From the NCBI GenBank assembly GCA_023451735.1, contig JAEXYH010000053.1, positions 1-64,000 of the forward strand: DNA of 64,000 nt. Direction: 5' to 3'. The translations under genes were made by a program, and so were the position numbers. Below the pieces are notes generated by a model. The model was not told the origin of the DNA, did not search any database, and saw only the letters and a program-made list of their open reading frames with translations. Shown piece after piece: positions 55,144 through 63,851 of the stretch. This stretch comes from Pseudomonadota bacterium (lineage in GTDB: Bacteria > Pseudomonadota > Alphaproteobacteria > Rhizobiales > Rhizobiaceae). The first letter of the stretch is position 1, and each line of letters opens with the position of its first letter.

Positions 55144-55611
55144 ATGAGCGTTATCAACGAGTTCAAGTCATTTATCGCGCGTGGCAATGTCATGGATCTG
55201 GCTGTCGGCGTCATTATCGGCGGTGCCTTTGGGGGTATCGTAAAATCATTGACCGATGACATCATCATGCCCGTCGTCGGCGCGCTCTTTGGCGGTTTTG
55301 ATTTCTCCAACTACTTCCTGCCGCTGTCGTCGGCGGTCAACGCACCGACGCTTGAGGCGGCGCGAGCCCAAGGCGCCGTCTTCGCCTATGGCAATTTCAT
55401 CACCGTTCTGATCAATTTCCTCATTCTCGCCTGGATCATTTTCCTGATGATTAAGGGCGTAAATTTCCTGCGCCATCAGGTCGAGCATCACGAAAAATCC
55501 GGCGCGACACCGCCCTCCCCGCCTCCGGCCGACGTGCGTCTGCTGACGGAGATCCGCGATTTGCTCGCCAAGAAGGATGGAAATTTCCCCAAGTCATCTA
55601 GTACTACCTGA
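55144..55611 (+). CDS. mscL: Large-conductance mechanosensitive channel
   Basis: 155 residues. The first membrane helix and its preceding amphipathic segment are highly conserved (FKSFIARGNVMDLAVGVIIGGAFGGIVKSLTDDIIMPVVG). The second helix is at about 78-103 (YGNFITVLINFLILAWIIFLMIKGVNF), ending in a charged cytoplasmic bundle. It forms a pentameric pressure valve that opens on hypo-osmotic shock. The ATG at 55144 (MSVINEFK) was chosen over an extended frame because it begins at the family start. Confidence 0.95.
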   Translation: MSVINEFKSFIARGNVMDLAVGVIIGGAFGGIVKSLTDDIIMPVVGALFGGFDFSNYFLPLSSAVNAPTLEAARAQGAVFAYGNFITVLINFLILAWIIFLMIKGVNFLRHQVEHHEKSGATPPSPPPADVRLLTEIRDLLAKKDGNFPKSSSTT

Positions 55612-55831
55612 GATTGCCCCCGACAAATTCGCTTCGGAACAAGTCTGCACTCTGAGTGCTTTGGCCCTTGTGCCGGGACAATCCGGACGATCTTCCGGCC
55701 TGCTGCGCCGAGACCGTTGAGGTTTGCCGAAGGCTGGCACCCAGCACGGGCGCACAGCGCCCTATCCCCGTCCTGGCGGGGCGCCGAAGACGTCGCCCAT
55801 CAATGCCAGAGCCACAGCAAGGAAAAGAAAT

Positions 55832-56689
55832 ATGACCAACTATCCGAGCCCACCTTTCGACACCCCTCGTCAGCCGATGCCGGGATTGACCAACGAGATG
55901 GCTCCCGTCCCGGATCATGGCGAAGAGACCTATCGCGGCTCTGGCCGCCTGAATGGCAAGAAGGCGATCATCACGGGCGGCGACAGCGGGATCGGTCGTG
56001 CCGTCGCAATCGCCTACGCGCGCGAGGGCGCAGACGTCGTTATTTCCTATCTCGATGAGGACAACGATGCGGAACAGACAAAGTCTTGGGTCGAGAGAGC
56101 TGGCCGCAAGGCCGTACTTGTTCCTGGAGATATCCAGAATGCCGGCCATTGCCGCCATATCATCGATACGGCGGTCGCTGAACTCGGTGGCATCGACATT
56201 CTCGTCAACAATGCGGCCCACCAGGCAAGCTTTCAGAACATCGCTGAGATCAGCGACGAAGAATGGGAGCTTACGTTCCGGACAAATATCCACGCCATGT
56301 TTTATCTGACGAAGGCAGCTGTAGCCCACATGAAGCCCGGGAGCGCGATCATCAATACCGCGTCGATCAACGCCGACAGTCCGAGCCCTCACCTGCTCGC
56401 CTATGCGACGACAAAGGGAGCCATTCAGAACTTCACAGCGGGGCTTGCGCAGATGCTGGCCGATAAAGGCATCCGTGCGAACGCGGTCGCTCCCGGCCCG
56501 ATCTGGACGCCACTTATCCCGTCGACTATGCCGGACGAGTCCGTTAAAAATTTCGGCAGGCAGGTCCCAATACAGAGGCCCGGCCAGCCGGCCGAACTTG
56601 CAACCTCTTACGTGATGTTGGCCGATCCGATGTCGAGTTACGTATCCGGTGCGACTATTGCGGTTACCGGTGGCAAACCTATCATCTGA
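55832..56689 (+). CDS. SDR family oxidoreductase, general-stress type
   Basis: 285 residues. NAD(P)-binding motif TGGDSGIGRAVAIAYAREGADV near residue 49, NNAA at about 127 and catalytic Tyr-x3-Lys in AYATTKGAI. The extended N-terminus (YPSPPFDTPRQPMPGLTNEMAPVPDHGEETYRGSGRLNGK) is typical of the YghA/GsiB-neighbour stress SDR group, which reduces aldehydes or related compounds. The ATG follows AAGGAAAAG. Convergent with the next gene. Confidence 0.9.
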   Translation: MTNYPSPPFDTPRQPMPGLTNEMAPVPDHGEETYRGSGRLNGKKAIITGGDSGIGRAVAIAYAREGADVVISYLDEDNDAEQTKSWVERAGRKAVLVPGDIQNAGHCRHIIDTAVAELGGIDILVNNAAHQASFQNIAEISDEEWELTFRTNIHAMFYLTKAAVAHMKPGSAIINTASINADSPSPHLLAYATTKGAIQNFTAGLAQMLADKGIRANAVAPGPIWTPLIPSTMPDESVKNFGRQVPIQRPGQPAELATSYVMLADPMSSYVSGATIAVTGGKPII

Positions 56690-56761
56690 GGTATTGCGCA
56701 GAGTCCGCCCGCCGTCTGCGGTCAGGCGGCGAGCCTGTCTATTTGGTATCCAGTTTTCCCG

Positions 56762-57775
56762 CTAAGAAACCTTGATGATGAGTTTACCGAAGTTTTTCCC
56801 GGTCAGCATACCGATGAATGCCTCCGGCGCGTTTTCGATGCCCTCCACGACATCTTCCCGATAGCGGATCTCGCCGGAAGCAACACGCGGACCAATTTCG
56901 GCCAGGAACTCTGCAAAATTATCTGCCGCGAACTCGGTCTGAATAAAGCCACGAATGGTCAGGCTTCTTCGAAGGATTGTCGACATCGTCGCCGGAAGTC
57001 TGTCCGTTTCTCCCGCTCCCGCACCATTGTAGTGAGCAACGAGGCCGCAGACCGGAACGCGGCCGTATTGATTGAGCAGCGGCAACACCGCTTCCCACAC
57101 ATGCCCGCCGACGTTCTCGAAATAGACATCGATGCCGTCTGGGCAGGCGGTCTGCAGATCGGATGAGAGGTCGGATGAACGATGGTCGACCACTGCGTCA
57201 AAGCCCAGCTCTTCCCTCACAAATGCACATTTCTCAGGGCCGCCAGCAATTCCGACTGCTCTTGCGCCGGCGAGCTTTGCAAGCTGGCCGACCATCGATC
57301 CTACCGGACCAGATGCTGCCGCGACCGCCACCGTGTCGCCCGATTGCGGTTTGCCGATGAATTTCAGGCCGCTCCAAGCCGTGAAGCCCGGCATGCCCAG
57401 GACACCGAGAGCCGTAGAGACAGACGCGCCGTGCGTTTCAACGGTCCGCAGCTTGTCGCCGTCGATAACGGCGTGCGAGCACCATCCTGTTCTTCCGCGA
57501 ACGACATCTCCCGGAGAGAAGCCGTTATGTCGCGATTTGAGCACTTCAGCTACGGTCTCGCCTTCCATGATGCCGCCAATCGGAACGGGTTCGGCGTAGG
57601 ATTTCGCATCGCTCATTCTTCCCCTCATGTAGGGGTCCAGCGACAAGTAGAGTACCCTGACCGTGACTTCTCCTTCGGCAGCCTCGGGCAATTCGACATG
57701 CTCTATCCGGAAATTATCCGCATTGGGCTCGCCCGAGGGTCTGCTTGCTAGGACGATCCGCGTCGCTTCAGTCAT
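56762..57775 (-). CDS. NADP-dependent oxidoreductase, curcumin reductase/leukotriene dehydrogenase-like (MDR)
   Basis: 337 residues from the ATG at 57775 behind GGAGAAC. It is a zinc-independent medium-chain reductase: substrate domain with LYLSLDPYMRGRMSD, nucleotide site AAASGPVGSMVGQLAKLAGARAVGIAGGPEKC and DVYFENVGG. Family members (E. coli CurA type) reduce conjugated C=C bonds of enones with NADPH. Longer frames upstream (to 57919) lack similarity and were rejected. Confidence 0.9.
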   Translation of the reverse strand: MTEATRIVLASRPSGEPNADNFRIEHVELPEAAEGEVTVRVLYLSLDPYMRGRMSDAKSYAEPVPIGGIMEGETVAEVLKSRHNGFSPGDVVRGRTGWCSHAVIDGDKLRTVETHGASVSTALGVLGMPGFTAWSGLKFIGKPQSGDTVAVAAASGPVGSMVGQLAKLAGARAVGIAGGPEKCAFVREELGFDAVVDHRSSDLSSDLQTACPDGIDVYFENVGGHVWEAVLPLLNQYGRVPVCGLVAHYNGAGAGETDRLPATMSTILRRSLTIRGFIQTEFAADNFAEFLAEIGPRVASGEIRYREDVVEGIENAPEAFIGMLTGKNFGKLIIKVS

Positions 57776-58019
57776 GACATGTTCTCCATTCCTATGAATG
57801 AGGTGATCTAGCGGCGGCTGATGGATTTCCAAGCCTTTCAGCAGGTTGGCGTGTCTTCCTGTAAAACTGGCTTGCATGTGTAACCGAGGATGAGCGGCGC
57901 CGAGTACCCGAGTCCGCAAGGGTCCGACTGATCGATCCCGGCCTTGCTATCAGGCAACCAAATGTCCTGTCTCGGCGTTCATCCAATCGCCTACCTTCGT
58001 GGCGAAGCAGGAGACAGTC

Positions 58020-58250
58020 ATGGGCAGGAAGCTTTCCAGCGTCTACGAAGTGCTGATCCAGGGCCTTTGCAGCGGCCTGTCCGGACATGATCTTTACAGG
58101 CATGTTATCAGTCACTGCGCGGTATCCTCCGACAAGCGCATCTGTCGGGCATCGATGTTGGCGATGTCAGATTCCCGCGTTGCAGATCGCGAAGCATTGG
58201 AAGCCGTCTATACGATTGCGACTGACCGTCGCATCCGTTGTCCAGGTTAG
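58020..58250 (+). CDS. Small conserved-looking hypothetical protein
   Basis: 76 residues from an ATG with an excellent AGGAGA site 6 nt upstream. Sequence is helical with a regular pattern (KLSSVYEVLIQGLCSGLSGHDLYRHVISHCAVSSDKRICRASMLAM, ending REALEAVYTIATDRRI). It looks like short rhizobial proteins of unknown function. No membrane segment or known domain. Stands alone on its strand, so its role is not suggested by neighbours. Confidence 0.65.
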   Translation: MGRKLSSVYEVLIQGLCSGLSGHDLYRHVISHCAVSSDKRICRASMLAMSDSRVADREALEAVYTIATDRRIRCPG

Positions 58251-58312
58251 GATTCAACGCGCCATGTCTACCTTAAGACGTGCGCCATCCACTGACTTGT
58301 GATGTTAGAGTT

Positions 58313-58327
58313 GTGAGTTCAACTCAC
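58313..58327. promoter_or_regulatory. Perfect 15-bp palindrome
   Basis: GTGAGTTCAACTCAC is symmetric about its central C, with 7-bp perfect arms. It lies 63 bp after the small gene at 58020 and 43 bp before the end of the small minus-strand frame. It could be a regulator site or a weak hairpin. No target is assigned. Confidence 0.35.
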
Positions 58328-58369
58328 GCAGCAATTTCTTGCGCTCCCGTCTTCTTGTCATCTATCGTG

Positions 58370-58588
58370 TCAGCGCTCGGTTACGCGGATGCGAGCTCCC
58401 GTATCGGATTGAGCGAGCTCGAAATCTCTCGTAGAGCCGGTCAGCAGGTCTTCGCAGACATATATGCCGAGGATGGTAATTTCGATCTTTGCCGCCCGGT
58501 CCAAGAATTTGCCATCATACCCCTTTACATCTTCGCCGCCCGGCTTCTCGGCATATTCCAGGATGCAGGCGAATGTTCCCATATCCAA
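58370..58588 (-). CDS. Possible small protein downstream of the Gfo/Idh gene
   Basis: 72 codons from a TTG (an ATG lies two codons on) directly after the Gfo/Idh stop at 58594, with AAGG upstream and third-position GC similar to real genes. The product (FACILEYAEKPGGEDVKGYDGKFLDRAAKIEITILGIYVCEDLLTG) has no motif I recognise. It may be real or chance. Confidence 0.3.
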   Translation of the reverse strand: MDMGTFACILEYAEKPGGEDVKGYDGKFLDRAAKIEITILGIYVCEDLLTGSTRDFELAQSDTGARIRVTER

Positions 58589-58593
58589 AGGCT

Positions 58594-59703
58594 TTATGCC
58601 TTAATTTGCCTGAGAGAGGGGAGTTCCACCATCTGACCGGTTATGGCGGATTTTTGCGCCGCCAATCCCATTGCTACAGCCCACCAACCATCGTCCACCG
58701 TCACTTCCACCGGTCCTTCGCCCCTGACCGCGCGTAAGAAACGCTGATGCTGGTAGAAGGTTGAGCCGTTATGGTCACCGGCGTCCAGCAAGGCCGAATC
58801 AACCGGAATATCGACCACGCGCGGTCCCCGCGGTTCGCGCGGTGACACGATTACCTTGGCGACCGGCGAAGCACCGAGATGTTGCGGCCAGAACCGGCTC
58901 GGCCCGGGCACCTTGCATTCGATCTTTCCGAGAGGTCCAATCGCCGAAATCTCTTCCTGATAGCGTGAGCCTTCCGCAAACATGCAAAGCTCCAGCATGG
59001 CCCGGGCGCCGGAAACAAAGTCGACGATGGCGTAGCCATGATCCCAGACATCCGGTTGTACCCCGTCATACCGTTCATCGACATGGTTCACCGCCTGCCC
59101 ACCCGACGCCATGATGCGCACTGGATCGGATTTGAGGATCAGTCGCATGAGATCGAAGAAGTGGCAGCATTTTTCCACCATCGTGCCGCCGGTCCGCTCA
59201 TTGAAACGGTTCCAGTCGCCGACCTTTTTGAGGAAGGGAAAGCGATGTTCGCGGATGGTCAGCATGCGGATGCCGCCCGTCGCTGCCTCGGTTTCTGCAA
59301 TTAACCTTGCCACAGGCGGCATGTAGCGATATTCCATGGCCACCCAGATCGGCGCCGGATATTTTTCGCGCAGGGCCTCGATACGGGCCATGTCTTCTGC
59401 GCTGGTAAACAGCGGTTTTTCCACTAGAACCGGCAGCGGCCGGATCGCCGCGATTTCCTCCAGTTGACCGAGATGGAAATGGTTGGGGCTGGCGATCAGC
59501 AGGCAATCGATCGCCTCGATGGCCAGAAGTTCCGCCACCGATCCGACCATGCGCGCACTCGGAGCGACCTCGGCGGCGCGCGCCCTCATTCCCGCATCCG
59601 GCTCGAAAATCGCCACCACATCCACATCCGGCAAAAGCGCCAGATTGCGCAAATGCTCCTGCCCCATCATGCCGCAGCCGATCACGCCGTAACGCACTGA
59701 CAT
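58594..59703 (-). CDS. Gfo/Idh/MocA family NAD(P)-dependent sugar dehydrogenase
   Basis: 369 residues. Rossmann motif GVIGCGMMGQEHLRNLA at residues about 6-22, the family lysine in VLVEKPLF (about 92-99), and the C-terminal substrate domain with YRYMPPVARL, GGTMVEKCCHFFDLMRL and AMLELCMFAEGSRYQEEI. It oxidises or reduces a hydroxyl of a sugar, inositol or related compound. It lies 12 bp after the GntR gene, so it is probably coexpressed with it. It may process the sugar imported by the ABC system at 61.7-64 kb. Confidence 0.9.
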   Translation of the reverse strand: MSVRYGVIGCGMMGQEHLRNLALLPDVDVVAIFEPDAGMRARAAEVAPSARMVGSVAELLAIEAIDCLLIASPNHFHLGQLEEIAAIRPLPVLVEKPLFTSAEDMARIEALREKYPAPIWVAMEYRYMPPVARLIAETEAATGGIRMLTIREHRFPFLKKVGDWNRFNERTGGTMVEKCCHFFDLMRLILKSDPVRIMASGGQAVNHVDERYDGVQPDVWDHGYAIVDFVSGARAMLELCMFAEGSRYQEEISAIGPLGKIECKVPGPSRFWPQHLGASPVAKVIVSPREPRGPRVVDIPVDSALLDAGDHNGSTFYQHQRFLRAVRGEGPVEVTVDDGWWAVAMGLAAQKSAITGQMVELPSLRQIKA

Positions 59704-59715
59704 CTCTCCTCTCGA

Positions 59716-60420
59716 TTATTTCAGACGCGACACATAGCGGGCGACCGAATGGTCGATCCATGTGCGTGAAACCTCCGCCCGTTTGCCATCCTGCGCCTCG
59801 CTCACGCGCAGCACCTGCATCGCCGGCTCTCCCGCCCGACGGCCAAAAGTTTCCGGCGCCCAATCCGGCACCGTATCGAGACCGATCCGGTCCTCCGCGC
59901 GCACGATCCAGAGACCGAGAGCCTCGCGATAATAGAGATAAAGCGACTCCGACAGGTCTTCGGCGCTGATGATCTCGACATAATCGCCGTCGAGCCAGAT
60001 TTCCTCCAGCGCCGCGACCTTGCCGGACAGGAAACGAACGCGCCGGATGCGATGCCCCTCGTTAGACGTTCCGAAATCCGGCAGATCGACGTTTTTTGGC
60101 AAACGCCGCACATCCAGAATATCCGCCGTCGGCAGGCCGCCACCTTCAAGAAGCTCCAGCCGGAACATCGCATAGATGCTTTTGGGATCACTGACGGCAC
60201 GCACGTAATTGCCCGAGCCCTGCACCCGCTCCAGCATGCCGCGCGACTGCAATTCGGCCAGCGCCTTGCGCAGCGTACCGGTGGCGATACCCAACCGCTC
60301 CGACATCTCCCGTTCCGGCGGCAGCTTTTCGCCGTCGATCAGCCGGCCGCTGGCAATGTCACGGATCAGAAGCTCGGTGATCTGCAGATAGATCGGCAGG
60401 CTGCCGGATGTCTGCTGCAT
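59716..60420 (-). CDS. GntR family regulator with UTRA domain
   Basis: 234 residues from the ATG at 60420, which has GGGAGGCGGC just upstream. Winged-helix GntR domain at about 8-75 (GSLPIYLQITELLIRDIASGRLIDGEKLPPEREMSERLGIATGTLRKALAELQSRGML) and a UTRA ligand domain to the end. HutC/FrlR-type members sense sugars or amino-acid derivatives. It is divergent from the flavin monooxygenase with a repeat-rich gap, so it likely controls the island. Confidence 0.92.
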   Translation of the reverse strand: MQQTSGSLPIYLQITELLIRDIASGRLIDGEKLPPEREMSERLGIATGTLRKALAELQSRGMLERVQGSGNYVRAVSDPKSIYAMFRLELLEGGGLPTADILDVRRLPKNVDLPDFGTSNEGHRIRRVRFLSGKVAALEEIWLDGDYVEIISAEDLSESLYLYYREALGLWIVRAEDRIGLDTVPDWAPETFGRRAGEPAMQVLRVSEAQDGKRAEVSRTWIDHSVARYVSRLK

Positions 60421-60445
60421 GCCGCCTCCCATCACGCGCAGCCGA

Positions 60446-60472
60446 ATTGATACACTATTGATTTACATCAAT
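60446..60472. promoter_or_regulatory. Repeat cluster with a perfect TTGAT-N4-ATCAA dyad
   Basis: ATTGAT at 60446-60451 is followed 11 bp later by ATTGAT-ttac-ATCAAT (60457-60472). The dyad fits a GntR/UTRA operator but also matches the FNR/FixK consensus exactly. Its centre is 54 bp before the monooxygenase ATG and 44 bp from the GntR ATG. Confidence 0.55.
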
Positions 60473-60518
60473 CGCAATGTTACGCAACAGGCAATCGATC
60501 TCGGGGAGGAGAATTCCG

Positions 60519-61676
60519 ATGACCGTTGTGCCCGTCCGATCCGTCGATCTTGATGCCTCGGAAATCTCATGGTTTTCCGCGCTCTGCTCGGATGATTACG
60601 CCTTACTCGGCGTGCCCGACGGCGCCCTGCGCTCCAGCTTCGAACACTGTTCCGCTATCGTGAAAAAGGCGGAAACACTGGGGTTTCGCAACATCCTCTG
60701 CCCCTCCTCCTATCAGGTCGGACAGGACACGCTGAGTTTTGTCGCCGCCTGCGCGCCGATCACCGAGCGCATCAACATGCTGGCGGCCATCCGCTGCGGC
60801 GAAATGCAGCCGATCATGCTGGCCCGCACCGTCGCCACGCTCGACCACATGCTGAAAGGCCGCCTCACGCTCAACGTCATCAGTTCCGATTTTCCCGGCG
60901 AAGTCGCCGACAGCGACTGGCGGTATCGCCGCAGCCATGAGGTGGTTGAGATCCTGCGGCAGGCCTGGACGCGCGACACGATCGACCATGACGGCGAGAT
61001 CTACCAGTTCAAAAATGTCTCCACCGAACCCGCCCGCCCCTACCAGCAGAATGGCGGGCCGCTGCTCTATTTCGGCGGTTATTCACCGGATGCGCTGGAG
61101 CTGTGTGGGGCACAGTGTGACGTCTACCTGATGTGGCCGGAACCGAAGGAACAGCTGGCGGAGCGCATGCGCGCCGTGCATGCCCACGCCGAGGCACATG
61201 GCCGGGTGCTGGATTACGGTCTGCGGGTGCACATGATCGTGCGCGACACCGAACAGGAAGCCCGCGAATATGCCGAACATCTCGTCTCGAAACTCGATGA
61301 CGAATACGGTAAACTGATCCGCGAACGGGCGCATGACAGCATTTCGCTCGGCGTGTCGCATCAGGCGCGTGCCCGTGAACTGGCGGACCAGTTCGGTTAT
61401 GTGGAGCGGCATCTCTGGACCGGTATCGGCCGCGCTCGCTCCGGCTGCGGCGCCGCCATTGTCGGCTCGACTGATCAGGTGCTTTCGGAAATCGAGGCCT
61501 ACCGAAAGATGGGCATTCGCGCCTTCATCTTTTCCGGTTACCCGCATCTCGATGAGGCCGAACATTTCGGCACAAAGGTCCTGCCGCAGCTAAAGACCTG
61601 CTCACTGCCGCATGCCTATGGCCGCGTGCCAAAAGAGGCGCCCGCCACGCCGCTTGGCACAGGCGAACGTCGCTAG
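60519..61676 (+). CDS. LLM-class flavin-dependent monooxygenase
   Basis: 385 residues from the ATG at 60519 behind GGGGAGGAGA. It is a bacterial luciferase-like TIM barrel close to alkanesulfonate/sulfoquinovose monooxygenases: AETLGFRNILCPSSYQVGQDTLSFVAACAPIT, RLTLNVISSDFPGE and the later YFGGYSPDALELCG and GTDQ-like VGSTDQVLSEIEAYRKMGIRAFIFSGYPHLDEAE. Such enzymes use FMNH2 and O2 to desulfonate sulfonates or to cleave other C-heteroatom bonds, and need a flavin reductase (none seen in the window). The linked sugar importer suggests a sugar-derived substrate. It converges with the ATPase gene with a 3-bp gap. Confidence 0.88.
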   Translation: MTVVPVRSVDLDASEISWFSALCSDDYALLGVPDGALRSSFEHCSAIVKKAETLGFRNILCPSSYQVGQDTLSFVAACAPITERINMLAAIRCGEMQPIMLARTVATLDHMLKGRLTLNVISSDFPGEVADSDWRYRRSHEVVEILRQAWTRDTIDHDGEIYQFKNVSTEPARPYQQNGGPLLYFGGYSPDALELCGAQCDVYLMWPEPKEQLAERMRAVHAHAEAHGRVLDYGLRVHMIVRDTEQEAREYAEHLVSKLDDEYGKLIRERAHDSISLGVSHQARARELADQFGYVERHLWTGIGRARSGCGAAIVGSTDQVLSEIEAYRKMGIRAFIFSGYPHLDEAEHFGTKVLPQLKTCSLPHAYGRVPKEAPATPLGTGERR

Positions 61677-61679
61677 ATT

Positions 61680-62777
61680 TTAGGCGCCGCTTCCCGGATG
61701 GGTGAACAGGCGGTGGCCATTGTCGTCGAAGACATGCAGGACCGGTTTCGATAGGTCGAAATGCACCGTGTCCCCGGCGTTCAGCCGCTGCTGCCCGGGC
61801 AGCACGGCCAGTAGCTTTTCGCCGCCGATATCGCCATGCACGACGGTTTCCGAGCCCAGCGCCTCGACCAGATAGAGTTTTGCGGCGGGATGTTGCGGAT
61901 CACTGCTGACCGCCAGATGTTGCGGCCGCACGCCAACATTTACCTTGTCGCCAACCTGCAGTTTCGCCTGCCCGGTCTGCAGATCCGCACGATAACCACC
62001 GGCGAAGGTGAGCGTCGCCGAACCTGAAGACACGGCCACCACATCCGCCTTCAGAAAGTTCATATGCGGCGCGCCGATAAAACCGGCCACGAACCGGTTG
62101 GCCGGTTCGTTATATAGCTCGAGCGGTGTGCCGACCTGCTCGATCTTGCCGGCCCGCATGACGACGATGCGATGCGCAAGCGTCATCGCCTCGACCTGAT
62201 CGTGGGTAACATAGATCATCGTCGAACCCAGTCGCGCATGCAGCGCCGCCAGTTCCGCGCGGGTCGAGACACGTAGTTCGGCATCGAGGTTCGAAAGCGG
62301 CTCATCCAACAGGAAGGCGGTGGGGCGGCGCACGATGGCGCGGCCGATGGCGACACGCTGGCGCTGGCCGCCGGAAAGCTGACCGGGACGGCGATCCATA
62401 TAGGCCTCGATCTCCAGCATGCGCGCGGCTTCATTGATGCGCTCTGATATCTCCGCCTTCGGCATGTTGGAATTTTCGAGCCCGAAAGCGAGGTTCTGAC
62501 GCACGCTCATGTGGGGATAAAGCGCATAGGACTGGAACACCATGGCAAGCCCGCGATCGGCCGCCGTCACCTCGTTGACGCGCTTGCCGTCGATCTGGAT
62601 TTCGCCGCCCGTCACCTTTTCAAGCCCGGCAATGGTGCGCAGAAGCGTCGATTTTCCGCAGCCGGACGGACCGACAAAAACGACGAATTCGCCATCCTTG
62701 ATATGCAGGTCGATGTCTTTCAGGACCGCGAGTGCGCCAAACGATTTCTTGACGTCGGTGAGTTTGATTTCGCCCAT
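61680..62777 (-). CDS. Carbohydrate ABC transporter ATPase, MalK/UgpC type
   Basis: 365 residues: Walker A GPSGCGKST, Q loop FQSYALYPHMSV, signature LSGGQRQRVAIGRA, Walker B TAFLLDEPLSNLDAELR and switch His in VTHDQVEAMTLAH. The C-terminal OB/TOBE domain (about 240-365) with GVRPQHLAV is typical of CUT1 sugar importers. It follows the permease by 9 bp. Confidence 0.95.
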   Translation of the reverse strand: MGEIKLTDVKKSFGALAVLKDIDLHIKDGEFVVFVGPSGCGKSTLLRTIAGLEKVTGGEIQIDGKRVNEVTAADRGLAMVFQSYALYPHMSVRQNLAFGLENSNMPKAEISERINEAARMLEIEAYMDRRPGQLSGGQRQRVAIGRAIVRRPTAFLLDEPLSNLDAELRVSTRAELAALHARLGSTMIYVTHDQVEAMTLAHRIVVMRAGKIEQVGTPLELYNEPANRFVAGFIGAPHMNFLKADVVAVSSGSATLTFAGGYRADLQTGQAKLQVGDKVNVGVRPQHLAVSSDPQHPAAKLYLVEALGSETVVHGDIGGEKLLAVLPGQQRLNAGDTVHFDLSKPVLHVFDDNGHRLFTHPGSGA

Positions 62778-62786
62778 CGGTGTCCC

Positions 62787-63851
62787 TTACTTCAGGCCGG
62801 TGCCGGCAATGCCGGTAGTGATGAAACGCTGCAGGAAAATGAAGACCAGCACGACCGGGATCATGGTGACGACGGTCATCGCCAGAATGAAATGCCATTG
62901 CACATTGAGTTCGCCGGAATAGATGCTCAGGCCGACCTGCAGGGTGTAAAGCTCACGCCGCGACAGCACGATCAGCGGCCACAAGAAGTCGTTCCAGCGC
63001 CAGACGACCGAAAAGATCGCCAGGACCGCCAGCGCCGGTGCCGTCAACGGCAATACGATGCGCCAATAAATCTGCCATTCCGACGCCTTGTCCATGCGCG
63101 CCGCGTCGAGCAACTCGTCGGGAATGGTCAGCATGTATTGCCGCAGGATGAACACTCCGGTCGGCGTCGCCACCGTCGGCAGGATAACCCCCCAGAGACT
63201 GTTGAACAGGCCAAGCGTCGAGATGATCGAATAGAGCGGCACCATGATCACCGACAACGGCACCATCAGCGTCGCGAGGATGACGAGCATGGCGAGCGAG
63301 CGCCCCTTGAACTCGTATTTCGACAGCGCGAAGGCCGCCATGGAATTGACCACCAGCGTGATGACAGTCGCCACCACCGTCACGAAAACCGAGTTCCACA
63401 GGTACCGCAGGAAATCGAAATGCACGAAGGGTTCGGTATAGTTGCCGGTGGCGAAGGACATGGTTCGAACCGGCGTGCGGTCATTGATGTTGACCTTGAC
63501 GATCTCGCCCGGCGCCTTGGGGTCGACCATCTGCGCCACCAGACCGATGCGCCGCACTTCGGCAAGAACCCGCGTAGAACCGTCCGGCATCTTCGCATCG
63601 TAGAGCATCAACGGCTTGTCATAGCCTTCAACGGTCGCCTGGCTGGTGACATAGGGCAGGATCGACGGCGGGAATTCGGCGAGCGCCGCCGGTGTCTTCA
63701 GCGAGGAAAACACCAGCCAGACAGCCGGGCCGAACATGATGATCAGCCCGCCGATCAGCCAGACCCACGTAAACACATCGGTCCAGTGCCAGCCCTTGCC
63801 GCTGCCATGGGCGCCTCGCCGGCGCAGGATGAAATGCGCGACCTTTCCCAT
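62787..63851 (-). CDS. Carbohydrate ABC transporter permease, MalG type with long periplasmic insert
   Basis: 354 residues. TM1 at about 27-50, then roughly 100 residues before TM2 near 152, more than a usual MalG loop. This insert is polar and beta-like (GYDKPLMLYDAKMPDGSTRVLAEVRRIG). The remaining five membrane segments and the EAA-like loop (DAARMDKASEWQIYWRIVLPLTAPAL) are normal. Its ATG shares one base with the stop of the upstream permease (TGATG). Confidence 0.92.
   Translation of the reverse strand: MGKVAHFILRRRGAHGSGKGWHWTDVFTWVWLIGGLIIMFGPAVWLVFSSLKTPAALAEFPPSILPYVTSQATVEGYDKPLMLYDAKMPDGSTRVLAEVRRIGLVAQMVDPKAPGEIVKVNINDRTPVRTMSFATGNYTEPFVHFDFLRYLWNSVFVTVVATVITLVVNSMAAFALSKYEFKGRSLAMLVILATLMVPLSVIMVPLYSIISTLGLFNSLWGVILPTVATPTGVFILRQYMLTIPDELLDAARMDKASEWQIYWRIVLPLTAPALAVLAIFSVVWRWNDFLWPLIVLSRRELYTLQVGLSIYSGELNVQWHFILAMTVVTMIPVVLVFIFLQRFITTGIAGTGLK

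Noticed and set aside
58594..58640. Glycine-riboswitch-like string GCCTGAGAGAGGGGAG
   Set aside because: It lies within the C-terminal codons of the Gfo/Idh gene and no paired aptamer or downstream glycine gene is present.
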